A DNA stretch of 64,000 bases, from positions 245,067,043 to 245,131,042 of the forward strand of contig CAKMRJ010005523.1 of NCBI GenBank assembly GCA_928212115.1, given 5' to 3'. The notes beneath the pieces were generated by a model. The model saw only the letters and a list, made by a program, of their open reading frames with translations. It searched no databases and was not told the origin of the DNA. The DNA comes from Lactuca virosa (Eukaryota > Streptophyta > Magnoliopsida > Asterales > Asteraceae). The translations under genes were made by a program, and so were the position numbers. Positions 20,066 to 30,370 of this stretch are shown in pieces (the first letter of the stretch is position 1; each line of letters opens with the position of its first letter).

Positions 20066-21699
20066 TGTAACGCCTGGTCCCTGGTATGCATTTAACTTTA
20101 TTATTTATTCATTTTGGAAGGGCTACTCGACGAGTTGGTGGCCCTAACTCGTCGAGTAGAAGGCAGAATATGCGCGGATTTTAAATGAGCTACTCGACGA
20201 GTCGAAGTCTCGACTCGACGAGTAGGACAGGCTGGATGAAACCCTAATCTTTAGGGCTTGCACCCTATTTAAGCATCATATCTAGCCTCCATCCCAGCCT
20301 CCATCACCTCCAAACCCTAATCTCGAAACCTTAATCAATCTTGAGTGATCTTGAGCTATTTCTTGCCATTTTTGTGATTTAAAGCTAGAAGAATGAAGCA
20401 AAGGCTTGGAGTTGCAGAAGGAAGGTTGGAGATCCAAAGCTAAGGACTCATTTCTGTCTTGATAGAGGTATAAAGCTTATACCTTGGCTGCTATTCACTT
20501 AGATCTCCTTTTTAGCTTGTATGTTGTCATTTTTGGGCTATTTCCAAGGTCATTCTGAGATTTGAACTCTTGGGGATGAAAGGACTTCAGATCTGGGCAC
20601 TCTTGAGCTTTAGAAGCTCAAAGTTGCCACCTTTATTCAGGCATGGCCCTATTCTATGACTTAGACCTTCATTTTGGCTTGTAATGTGTGTTTTAGCTTC
20701 ATAACACCATTCATGCACGTAAAGTTAGCAACTTTACGTGTAATGCTAGTCTAAGGAGTCTAGATCTACAAGTTGGAAGCATTGGAATGGATTAGAATCG
20801 ACTGAATGGATTGGTCATAGGGAGGACTCGATGAGTTGTTCTTGGACTCGCCGAGTAGGGTCGTGAACCCTAACCCCTTTTCTGGTTGTGAGTGAAACCA
20901 TTGAGTTTAGGAGATGACTCAGTGAGTTGGACAAGATTAGGACTCGAAAGCTGAAGAACTCGACGAGTCCAAGGAGGGACTCGACGAGTAAGAGTCGATA
21001 TGTCCTGATGTTATGACAGGAAGAACTCGACGAGTCTGGGAAGGGACTATCTGTACTTGCTATGTTAGTGATCGGTTAGATCGGTATCATGGTTATAGGA
21101 TGGTTGCCATGTTAGTGATCTGTTAGATCTATATGACTATCTGTACTTGCTACTTAGCATATGATATTTATGTGCACCTGTTTGTTGGTTTGGGGGATTG
21201 GGTTGAGGCAGGTCCTGCTTTGTGTTTAGGCCAAGATACCCAGGGTGGACCAGATAGACTGCAAACCTGGCTAGAGCATACTAGTCAGGCCGAAGGCCCG
21301 ACGAGCGGTCCGGATGGGCTGAAGGCCCTAAGAGGCTGTCCAGATGTTTCGATGGCTCGGAGAGCGGTCCAGATAGACTGATGGCCCGTGAGGCGGTCCA
21401 GTCAGACTGATGGCTTATTATGCATGTTGTGTTTGTTTATATGATATGGTTATATCTGTATGGCATTGGTATTTTGGGGGAACTCACTAAGCTTTGGGCT
21501 TACAGTTGTTGATTTTGTTTTAGGTACTTCTGATAATCGCGGGAAGGCGAAGGCGTGATCGTGCACCTCCTTATATTTTCATGATTTGATTATGGGGATA
21601 CTCTGATGTTTAAACTCTTTTGAAAACAAATTGTAATAACTTAATGATTTTAAATGTTTTAAAAAGTTCAAATTTGGCATGATTTTTATGGATGTTACA
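20066..21699 (+). repeat. Gypsy LTR 2 (related to LTR 1), no matching target duplication
   Basis: The 1634-bp repeat begins TGTAACGCCTGG and ends ATGGATGTTACA, with TATTTAAG at 20266. ACTCGACGAGT palindromes occur at 20126, 20147, 20194 and 20213, and further copies around 20825-21030. A short hairpin array lies at 21285-21420. The five bases before it (GGACT) do not match those after it (TTCTT), so it is not a clean solo LTR. Its last ~113 bases are identical by eye to LTR 1, although the rest is diverged. Confidence 0.85.
21285..21420 (+). repeat. Short hairpin array in LTR 2
   Basis: Imperfect units of ~45 bp contain AGCGGTCCGGATG and GGGCTGAAGGCCC. It sits at the same LTR position as the array at 16893-17310. 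Confidence 0.75.
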
Positions 21700-22341
21700 T
21701 TCTTTCATCCAAACAAGGTCACAAGCAAGGAGATACTTAACATCAAAACATGTATGTGTTTTCTATCTTTTCTTTAGTAGTAGCGGTAATAGTATGAAAC
21801 TTAGATCCTCTAGGTTGCATGAACACATACGAATATTTGTTTGTTTCCGATGAGCAATATCATGTGTTTAGATGAAGAAAATCTATCAGTAGTATCATAG
21901 GCATAAGTTCATAATAACTTGCACTGCTAAGATCCAAATTGATTTGAATTAATTTTGTCTGCGTAGGAATTTTTGAAATTGAAGTTTAGGGTTTTAAAAT
22001 TTTTGAAATTTTTAAAAGGGTTTTGTAATTTTTGAATTCGATAAAAACTAATAAGGATTCACTTACCTTAAACTAATAGGGTTAGATCCCTAGCTTGTTT
22101 GGCAAGCTTTCTAACTTTTTTTGCAAGTAACACAAATTTGAAGATTTTTCAAATTTTGGACAAGTACCTCATTTGGATCAAATATTATTTAAATGGTGAT
22201 TTTAAATTTAAATATTATTTAAATGGTGATTTGAAATTTGAATATTTGGATTTATTAAATATTGTTTATAATAAGATTATAAAATTGAATATTTATTTGA
22301 ATTAATTTAATATTGTTCATAATAATAGTGATTTATATCTA
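21700..22341. other. AT-rich stretch, probably upstream copia relic
   Basis: No gene is visible. Two ~32-bp direct copies containing AATATTATTTAAATGGTGAT lie at 22180-22245. The stretch leads into copia integrase text at 22342, so it is probably degraded pol or an insertion in it. Confidence 0.5.
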
Positions 22342-22419
22342 TGATGAGTCGAACTACACTTCCAATAACTTTATGTAGGTATGCCTTAGAGACAACAACC
22401 CACATATTAAACCTCGTAC

Positions 22420-22565
22420 TATAACATCCCCCTCTGACACGTATCACAATATTGTCCGCTTTGGGCTCCCGACACGAAAACTTCCCAGGGGGTCACCCAT
22501 CGTTGGATTGCTCTCGCCCGAGCATGCTTAACTGCAGAGTTCTTATGTGATCTGCTGCCCTCACG
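22420..22565 (-). repeat. Inverted partial Cassandra LTR (foldback arm)
   Basis: Read on the minus strand it gives CGTGAGGGCAGCAGATC...GGGGGATGTTATA, a second copy of the 5S-bearing LTR half facing the forward copy at 22589-22733. The two arms are separated by only ~25 bases. Confidence 0.9.
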
Positions 22566-22733
22566 AAACAATACCTTCCTTTAAAGACGTTAGGGCAGCA
22601 GATCCCATAAGAACTCTGCAGTTAAGCATGCCCAGGCGAGAGCAATCCAGGGATGGGTGACCCCCTGGGAAGTTTTCGTGTCGGGAGCCCAAAACTGACA
22701 ATATTGTGATACGTGCCAGAGGGGGATGTTACA
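22566..22733 (+). repeat. Left Cassandra LTR, 5'-deleted, with 5S-derived block
   Basis: Compared with the right LTR it lacks the first ~40 bases and two internal stretches. The 5S-like block at about 22597-22680 keeps the C-box-like GATGGGTGACC. It ends GGGGGATGTTACA before the primer site. Confidence 0.88.
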
Positions 22734-22735
22734 GA

Positions 22736-22747
22736 TGGTATCAGAGC
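22736..22747 (+). other. Cassandra primer-binding site
   Basis: TGGTATCAGAGC matches initiator tRNA-Met and lies two bases inside the left LTR. Confidence 0.9.
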
Positions 22748-22807
22748 TAGGGCACGGGTCGATGTGTTCGACGGGGACGTCGAACCCTATAATGAGGGGT
22801 GAAGGTG

Positions 22808-23047
22808 TGTTGCACCTGATCCCACATCAGTTTGGAAGGAGAACGAAACAATTCCTTATAAGGGGTGTGGATACCTTCCTTAACACAACACGTTTTAAAG
22901 CCGTGAGGGCAGCAAATCCCATAAGAACTTTGCAGTTAAGAATGCTCGGGCGAGAGCAATCCATGGATGGGTGACCCCCTGGGAAGTTTTCGCACCGGGA
23001 GCCTAGAGCGGACAATATTGTGATGTGTGCCAGAGGGGGATGTTACA
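22808..23047 (+). repeat. Right Cassandra LTR (240 bp), 5S block at about 22913-22995
   Basis: It starts TGTTGCACCTGATCCC after a GAGGGGTGAAGG tract and ends GGGGATGTTACA. The 5S-like block contains AGAACTTTGCAGTTAAG and GGATGGGTGACCCCC. This is not a functional 5S gene, because the first third of 5S rRNA is absent. Confidence 0.88.
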
Positions 23048-24325
23048 CGTACCAACTAAGAAGGTTGCTAAAACACCCTCTGAAATGTGGAGTGGGGAGT
23101 GTCTCTCTCTTGCACATGTGAAAGTCTGGGGTTGCGAAGCCTTCGTTCGTGTGATACCAACGATAAACTCGAATCCAAATCAGAGAAGTTTTATTTCATA
23201 GGTTATCCCCAAAAGTCTTTTGAATACTTATTTTACAAGCCTTCCGGGATAAAGGTGTTTGTGGCTCGAATGGACGTCTTCTTTGAGAGGAACTAATATC
23301 TAAAGAAGCCAGTGGGAGTCTTACTGATCTTGAATAGATTCAAGATCCAAATGAATTAGAACCTATAGTTAACACTAGCACTCAACCAAAGGTTGAAACA
23401 GCTATTGAGAAAACTTACATATATCCACCTCCTTTGTGTAGATCCAATAGAGTTCGTCTTCCTCCTGAGTCCTATGGTTTCCATATTACTACAGAAGGAG
23501 ACGTACATGTTAGTGATGACTCACCGGTCTATATAGATTAGCCATCCAACTATAAGGAAGCGATGTCAGGCCCAAAGGCTACCAAATGGAAATAGATCAT
23601 GGAGAGCGAGATTCAGTCCATATATGACAATCAAGTTTGGGATTTAGTTGATTCTACATCTGGCATTAAAACCATTGGGTGCAAGTGGATCTTCAAGAAG
23701 AAGACCGGCATAGATGGGAATGTGCACACGTTCAAGGTTAGGCTGGTCGCGAAGGGTCAAACTCAAGGGATTGATTATGAGTAAACCTTCTTATTTGTAA
23801 CTAAGATCAAGTCTATTAGGATATTACTTTCCGTAACCTTCTATGATTATGGAGTATGACAGATGGATGTGAAGTTCGTTTTCCTTAACATAAAACTCAT
23901 AGATGATGTGTATATGGCACAACATGAGGGTTTCATAGATCCTAAATATACAAATAGAGTGTCTCGGCTAGAAAGGTCAATCTATAGAGTCAAATAAGCA
24001 TCCCGCAGCTGGAATCTTTGCTTTCCTGAAAATGCCAAATAGTTTGGATTTTCTAGAAGTGGAGATGAACCCTATGTTTATATCAAGGCTAGTTGGAGTA
24101 TTGTAGTATTCTAGTATTGTATGTTGGTGGCATACTTTTTATAGTAAACGATGTCCCAACGTTGAAATGTGTGAAATCTTGTCTTGGGAATTATTTTGCT
24201 ATGTAGGTAAGTGCTTTAGCCGACACATTAGTAGTATTATATTTGAGGTGATGTGGTATTCTCAATTCTTAAGTGTATCTTGAGTTGAGCATCACATGGA
24301 TTTGTATGGTTGATTTACCATCTGA

Positions 24326-24356
24326 ATTCATGATCCTCAGCATCTCACTCATGAAT
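24326..24356 (+). other. Type 2 hairpin in relic H, different stem, related loop
   Basis: ATTCATGA and TCATGAAT form a perfect 8-bp stem around the 15-nt loop TCCTCAGCATCTCAC. The loop differs at three positions from TCCTCGGCATCCCAG in A and C, while the stem is largely different (GTTTTGTGA/TCACAAAAC there). Confidence 0.8.
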
Positions 24357-24848
24357 GTTAGATGAGAGTGGAGGAGATTAACATGCTATTGACATAAGTC
24401 AATAAATCTAGAAAAATCTAGGAGTTTCATAGAGATTGAAACTGGCGAATGGTTTGCCTAACTAAATAGCTTCTTGGTGTGATTATGATATTCCCCTTCA
24501 CATCATGGAATGAAATATGGATCCTATCCTTATTTAAATAATTTTAATTGAATTGGGTAATTATTTTTCTAAGGATTAATAAAATAAACTATAATGGAAG
24601 TTAATATTGAATGATGTCTATAAACAGAAATTTTTCCACTAAAATTTTTATTGTGATAAAACCACTAAAGCTCTTCTCACTCCTCTAGCTATTGTATTTT
24701 TAGTTGTAAGAAGGAGTAAATGCCAAGTGTAGTTTATACATTGATACATTAAAGCAACATGGAATTCCTTTAAGTTGGGAGTTGACTATGGTAACATAAT
24801 CAACTAGCTAACATGTTAATATAATCAGTTCATTCTGATTCTAATATG

Positions 24849-25016
24849 AACGACTTGAAAAGATCCTTCATGGAGTTGCATGGCGTGTTGAGGAACTTTT
24901 TTGGAACTAACATGGAAATCATAGAAACTCCAACTTCAAATGCTCCTATTTATGCTATCATGAATGGAAGTGTCAAGAAAAAGAAAGCAAATTTCCGATG
25001 GGTAAAAGGCGGTTAG
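24849..25016 (+). pseudogene. Copia gag tail relic (H)
   Basis: The frame beginning MNDLKRSFMELHGVLRNFFG and continuing to APIYAIMNGSVKKKKANF resembles the lysine-rich end of copia Gag just before the zinc knuckle. No knuckle is left. It is too short and isolated to be functional; the family call rests on this resemblance and on order. Confidence 0.7.
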
Positions 25017-25539
25017 AGTTGGTACACCTAACTCCGATCCCGAACGCCAAGGACAAAAGGAAGGCTTATTTTGAGACATATTTTGATAGGATAATTGTTT
25101 CCAAAATAAGAAAAAATACTAATAAAGCTTAGATGCCCGGTATATCTAAAAGAGTTGAAAATCTATATGTCAAAGGTATGTAATAGTCAAATATATTCAT
25201 AATACCATTGGAATGTTACTTCCCATCCTTGAATATAGTACTCAAGAAAATACTGACGTTTGCAAGAATGTACAGTAACTGAAGGGAAGTAAGAGACTAA
25301 AACATAAATAAGAGAATTTGATCATGGATATTGAGCCCATGATACTATCCATAGGATCAAGAATAAACTTGTTTTTTTTCCCAATGTTTAGTCTATGGTC
25401 TTATGATTGAAAATTGTTTATATAACGTTTCATGTGATGATTCTGGCTTATTTAAATAAAAAATGTTCTATATGTTTCTATTTAAAAGCGAGTCATAAAA
25501 TCTATGAAACTAGTATAGTAACAATAGTTCAACTTTGAT

Positions 25540-25935
25540 TTGAATATTTGGATGAAATGAAATGTTATTGTGGAATCATCTTCTTGGCATATAAATGAGA
25601 ATTGCATTACCAAATGTCCAGTTGGATAGGATTTCAGAATTCATTTAACCACAAGTCTTATGATAAATGCAAGTCTTATTTGTCAAGATAGATGACAAAG
25701 GGACTATTTTATAGTGTGAATATTTGTTGGAGTTAGTTTAACTAATAGACCATTCAGATCGACTATGATACATGCTGATTTGAATACATCTAAAAGTTTG
25801 GATGAAATGTATTTGTGGAATCACATTCTTGGACATATAAATAAGAAATGCATTACCAAATATCCAGTTGGATAGAATTTTGGAAATCATTTGACCAAAA
25901 GTCTTATGATAAATACAAATCTTATTTATCAAGAT
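25540..25935 (+). pseudogene. Duplicated GAG-pre-integrase relic (H)
   Basis: Two tandem-like copies (about 25546-25690 and 25787-25935) read SLDEMYLWNHILGHINKKC, the zinc-finger lead-in of copia integrase (usually YLWHCRLGHINKKRI). The second is cleaner. The repeat suggests a local duplication of ~240 bases. Confidence 0.8.
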
Positions 25936-26169
25936 AGACGATGAACACATCACTTAGTGATGCGAGTATCTTTTGGAATTAGTTCACATTAATGCACCAT
26001 TTAAATTAACCACAATACATAGTAATACCAACTTTGTTACCTTCAAAAGGTATGGATATGTTTATCTAAATAAACATAAGTCTAAAATCTTCAAGGTGTT
26101 TAGAGCTTTTATAAAACGAAGTTAAGAATCTGAATAAGCATCTCAGTCAAAGTTTAACGATCATCTAAG

Positions 26170-26530
26170 GAATTATGAAACTGTTTCACAAATCACAAGT
26201 AATGTTTGATTTGTTAAATAATGAGTCGTACTATGCTTACAAACAATTCATGGAATGTACAATGAAGAATGTTACAAGAGTCCTTGGTCTTGCCCCAACT
26301 GAGAAGGTTTATGATACACTCTCTAAGATATGTAGTAGAGTTCATTTTTCACTAGCATACATGGAAGTCTAGGATTATAAGGCTTACATTCTTCGTGAAG
26401 CGATCAACAAACTAGAACCTAGAGCAGAGATGTGTTACTTCATTGGATATCCTAACAAGTCTTTTATGTAGTTGTTTTAAGAACCCTTTGAAAACAAAGT
26501 GTTTGTTGCTCGAAGGACAGTCTTTCGATA
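26170..26530 (+). pseudogene. Integrase C-terminal relic (H)
   Basis: Text around 26175-26372 is weak, but 26420-26530 reads MCYFIGYPNKSFM and later KVFVARRTVF, the conserved end of copia integrase that also occurs at 23200-23290. Stops are frequent. Confidence 0.78.
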
Positions 26531-26799
26531 AAGGATCTGATATCCAAAAGGGCTAGTGGGAGCCCGATTGATCTTCATTAGATTCAAGAATCAACCAACA
26601 AAGAACCTAAAGTTGTCACTAGCTCTTAATCAGATGTTGAAAGACATGTTGAGGAATCTGACATACCTCCACCCCTTCCTTATAAATTTGATAGAGGATG
26701 CCATACACCTAGTTATATAGATTCTATATTACTAAGGAAAATGATTCACTAGTAGATGGAGATCAGAGTCTACCAGCTATTGAAAACTATGGCAAACCC

Positions 26800-27170
26800 A
26801 AAAGGTTTCAAAATGTAAGGAGGATATGGAGAGCGAGATTCAGTCCATGTATGTTTGAAACATGGTTGATTAAACACTTGGCCTTAAAATCGTTAAGTGT
26901 AAGAAGATCTTTAAAAAGATGACAAGTATGGATAGGAACATATACAATATAGGTTGTGAAGGATCTATGAGCTTAAGAAGTCCATTTATGGACTGCAACA
27001 AGCATCTTGCATTTGCAATATTTTTTTCAATGAGAGAACCTAGAGAGTTTGAATTTCAAGAAACGAAGACAAGCCATAGGTATATTTCAAAGCTAGTAAG
27101 AGCGATGTTGTCACCCTTGTACTGTACATGGATAATATACAACTCATGGGAAACAATGTCCTAAGTTTGT
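26800..27170 (+). pseudogene. Reverse transcriptase relic (H)
   Basis: The segment ATGGAGAGCGAGATTCAGTC at 26828 duplicates the start of the reverse transcriptase in relic I (23599). Traces of KCKKIFKKMTSMDRNIY and a chain ending near SIYGLQQASC-like text follow. Highly decayed. Confidence 0.75.
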
Positions 27171-27279
27171 GAAGTGTGAAATCTTAGGATGGATATTGTT
27201 TCGCTATGAAAAACATAAGGAGAAGTAACACATATGTATTGAATGTAAAGAATTTATGGAGATAGATCAAAGCGATTCA

Positions 27280-28110
27280 TTGGATTAGGCCAAAGTACAT
27301 AGAATCTGAAGGAAACTTGAGACACATAACTCCAAAAGAATTGATGCTTATAAATCATGGCATGACATTAAAAAATGTTAATGTCCTAGTTCTACTGTTA
27401 AGCTAAAGAAAATGATTCAAGTACCACATGCTTTAGCTAAGGGATCGATCATGTATGCCATGTCATGTACTAGGTCTGGTGAATCGTATGCCTTGAGCAT
27501 GACAAGTCAATATCATATCAATTTGGAAAGAACTAATGAACCTAAATCAAGAACATTCTTAAGTGTCCTAAAATGGCAACATATACATTCTTGTTAGTAT
27601 GTAAGAAATCAATGTAAAATTTACACCTATGCTTGGTTCCATACTAATAGAGACGATTTTGTTCGCAGTAAGAATTCGTGCTCTTACTGAATGGTGAAGT
27701 AGTAACTTGGAAGAGTACCAAGTAATACACCATGGTTGATTTAACAATAAACTTAGAGTATATTGCATCTAGTTAGACTACAAAGAAAAACTATGTGACT
27801 AAAGAGATTCATCAGTGGCCTTAATGTTGAATTCAATAATTGATGGTCCTTTTGAACTCTCTTGTGACTATAAGGGTGAATTTACCTTGTGTGAGGATCC
27901 CAAGTCACACAAACTAACATGGCGCATACTCGGTAAGTAACATTTGATAGCTAGTCGAACGTGAAGACATCATAGTCAATGGAGTCATATCGGAAGAAAA
28001 TCTTGTCGTTCCATTCTTAAGCCATAGCCATTGACCAAGTATAATAGTCACACAAGGTCAAAAGGCATTATATTTGCAAATGAATTGCCTTGAGTGCATT
28101 TAATTTAGTT
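27280..28110 (+). pseudogene. RNase H relic (H)
   Basis: KGSIMYAMSCTRSGESYALSMTSQY at about 27430-27515 (quoted in part) matches the opening of copia RNase H. Remnants of the VSWKSSKQ, EAEY and CDNNGAI regions are traceable to about 28110 with many stops. It would have degraded RNA in RNA-DNA hybrids. Confidence 0.8.
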
Positions 28111-29167
28111 TATTTTGGTTTGGGAACTTAAGCAGTATAAGTCTTTATCTGATTTGGAGATTATTAAGTGGAGATCTTAATATATGATAGAGATAAGTCG
28201 TTTCATTAGTTTATCACCATGTTCCATTTTTGCATGTTTTGAGCCACTTCTAGAATATTAGTTTATTCAAAATTCTACAGTCGGTTCTACTTTGGAAGTA
28301 AGTAGTCGGGTTGCTCACGCAGCGGATCTCTCTCTTTTTAGATATCTATAGATAAAGAGAGAGAGGTGTGAAAGTAATAGCTTTATGTTATGGCCGCCCC
28401 CCGACTTACGGCAATATCCTTGTACGAGTCCACAATCACTACACGAGATGAACCTTGGTTTGGTGAATTGAAGTTGGCCTTAGGTGTAATAGGACTCCCA
28501 GATTTCAGATTGTCATGGAGCATTGGTAAATCGTCCATGGAGATGGACATAACATAACATTGCGACCAATACTCATGAGCACTTAAATGGAGATTTTAGG
28601 TGTTAGAGTAACCCACACTTAGAGATTACTTTATGGATTCTGTCATAAGTAATTCGACTATGGTAATATCATATATTCTTCAAACAAAGATGCATGAGGT
28701 TTTTTTTCCTATAATATGTTGTGTCTTGGTTTCTCCCCAACAATATTTGTAACTGGTAGCTATACTGGGTTTGCACATATATGACATGAGGAATAGATGG
28801 AATCTATGTAGTCAAAGTTTATTTGGTCCTTTTTCCTTAACATGAGAAGTTTATATCTTTGGCCCCTCAATGATTTGGTGTTGACATCAAAATGCATGGT
28901 CGTGCTCAGAGTAACTTGATAATGATTTTTTTTGTTGACACGAGTTTCTATCGGGAAACATAATCTTGAACGTTCGAGATTGACGTATATCCATATCTCA
29001 TGTTCCCATAGATATCATGAAGATAAATGGAATACCTGATCACTTATCTAATAGTTGTATAACAACTTTAAGTTGTGAGTATGACAGCTGCATTGGATGA
29101 CACACTCTCTACTTATGACTAGTCAATATTAGACCATATAGTGTTGGTGATTTGTACAAGTGGGAGA
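28111..29167. other. 3' non-coding part of relic H
   Basis: There is no gene. It holds an imperfect 38-bp inverted repeat at 28330-28367 (CTCTCTCTTT...AAAGAGAGAG) and parts aligning loosely with the region upstream of the 3' LTRs of A and C. The tract CAAGTGGGAGA ends it. Confidence 0.65.
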
Positions 29168-29902
29168 TGTTAGAAGATAGTGCCTACAGTCACAACAATT
29201 GGTAATATTACTATTAATCGTATGGTCCTTTTGGGTTACACGCAAGGACATATATTAGCAACTAATTACACGAGAATATTATTGGGGTTTAGTTTGTTAG
29301 TTAATTAAAAGTTTAATAAATTAATAAGAAACTTGTAGACTTAAGGGTTTAAAGTGTAAAGATTTGAAAGTTAAATCTTTTAGGATAATTACCAAACTTA
29401 TGATAATTACTTAGTGACCAAGTAATTATCCATAAGAGTTCAGAAACCCTTCCCTATAAATAGAGAGGTCTATGGTCGGATTCGATGATGATTTTTTCAT
29501 TAGAAAAACCCTAAAAAATCGACAACCTCTTCTCATTCTCGAAACCCTAGAGAAATCTCGACCACGCAGCGCGTCCAAGGTCCTACGTGGCACGTCCATG
29601 ACAAATCCATATTTTGTGTTCTGTATTCATGGTGTTTGTTATTTGGGTGAAGTCAGATGTTGCTTATATGCTCCTTGGGTGCGATATGGAAGAAGAGTTC
29701 TACATTTGACTCTTAACAATCCTCTCCATCAAAATCCACAAGATTTTCAAAGGACTACAAGGATATGGTTTCATTATTCCTTCTTGTTTATTTTGTTGAA
29801 ATTGATTGGCTAAACTTGGATACGACTATTGAGTTATTAGGTTAATTTTGTATTGTTTCCGCTATGTGCCTGTGTAGCCTTTAGATCCCTTATAACCCAA
29901 CA
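29168..29902 (+). repeat. 3' LTR of copia relic H (735 bp)
   Basis: It begins TGTTAGAAGATAGTGCC and ends TATAACCCAACA, with TATAAATAG at 29455-29463. A 113-codon open frame at 29472 lies in the transcribed part of the LTR and looks like chance. The next five bases are TATCC; no partner duplication was found. Confidence 0.85.
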
Positions 29903-30370
29903 TATCCTACGAATGATTATATGGTTGCTTCTACTTGGTTTATTTCTTGACAATATGTTTTTGTCTAGCTCTAGCTCACTTGCTAGATGGAATAACTATG
30001 TGTCACGAAAAGTCAACATCCTTATTTAGAGGATTTATATAGATAGAATCCCTATGCGTTTAAACTTGCGGGATAAGGGGATTGATTTGGATTTTGTGCC
30101 ATGACCGATATTGCTTTCTATTGGGGAATCGTCTCAACATCTCTTCATCTCTTACCCTCTGTTAGCTCAGCTTTGGTCTCAGATTGCTTCTTGGTGGGGT
30201 GTGCCTCTACTGACCATGCCCTTAATCACCGCATTTATCACTTGGGCAGAGTCAACTTCGTTTTCTGGGGAAGTCAAATAGCTTTTTATGCAGTTATTGC
30301 AGTTTCGTTCTGGAGCATATGGAACTTTCAGAATAAACTGTTTTTTTTTAACAGAAAAACCTAAGGACAT
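29903..30370 (+). pseudogene. LINE (L1-type) C-terminal relic, zf-RVT region
   Basis: In frame pieces it reads ARWNNYVSRKVNIL, RIYIDRIPMRLNLRDKGIDL, then at 30101-30364 a stretch ending GSQIAFYAVIAVSFWSIWNF and QNKLFF. This is the order and wording of the zinc-finger-like tail of plant L1 reverse transcriptases (typically VPRKVNIFMWRL, RLPTRVNL, then WHIWIFRNQLIF). Stops and shifts break it, and the cysteine-histidine motif has decayed. Only this tail is present. Its left edge coincides with the LTR of relic H, which probably inserted into it. Confidence 0.75.

Larger units (their letters stand above)
22420..23047 (+). mobile_element. Cassandra-type TRIM with 5S rRNA-derived LTRs
   Basis: The 628-bp insertion in the copia integrase is flanked by CGTAC at 22415-22419 and 23048-23052. 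It contains LTRs carrying a 5S rRNA-like block (AGAACTCTGCAGTTAAGC, GCGAGAGCAATCC, GGGATGGGTGACC and CTGGGAAGTTTTCG), a tRNA-Met primer site (22736-22747), a tiny interior and a GAGGGGTGAAGG polypurine tract. This is the hallmark set of Cassandra, a non-coding retrotransposon family whose LTRs hold a Pol III 5S promoter. The left end is abnormal: an inverted partial LTR replaces its beginning. Confidence 0.92.
22342..24215 (+). pseudogene. Copia pol relic I (integrase C-terminus and reverse transcriptase), split by Cassandra
   Basis: The integrase end is readable as MMSRTTLPITL...RYALETTTHILNLV at 22342-22419. It resumes after the TRIM with TKKVAKTPSEMW, HVKVWGCEAFV and KFYFIGYPQKSFEYLFYKP (23053-23296). 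Reverse transcriptase starts about 23540 and is clearest at 23599-23784 (MESEIQSIYDNQVWDLVDS, GCKWIFKKKTGIDGN, FKVRLVAKGQTQGIDYE). It decays through QMDVKFVFLNIKL and an altered catalytic site reading YVGG instead of YVDD near 24120. Stops and shifts abound, so the gene is dead. It loses identity near 24215, where the leader of another copia relic begins. Confidence 0.9.
24216..29902 (+). mobile_element. Copia relic H, 5'-truncated, with 3' LTR
   Basis: A leader-like start carries a type 2 hairpin (24326-24356). Remnants of gag, pre-integrase, integrase, reverse transcriptase and RNase H follow in the normal copia order, then the tract CAAGTGGGAGA and a 735-bp LTR. No 5' LTR is visible. The left junction runs straight into relic I. 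Every coding part is interrupted many times. Confidence 0.85.

Noticed and set aside
22590..22995. Genuine 5S rRNA genes
   Set aside because: Only the middle and 3' part of 5S is present, it has diverged, and it lies within LTRs with primer site and target duplication; Cassandra explains it.
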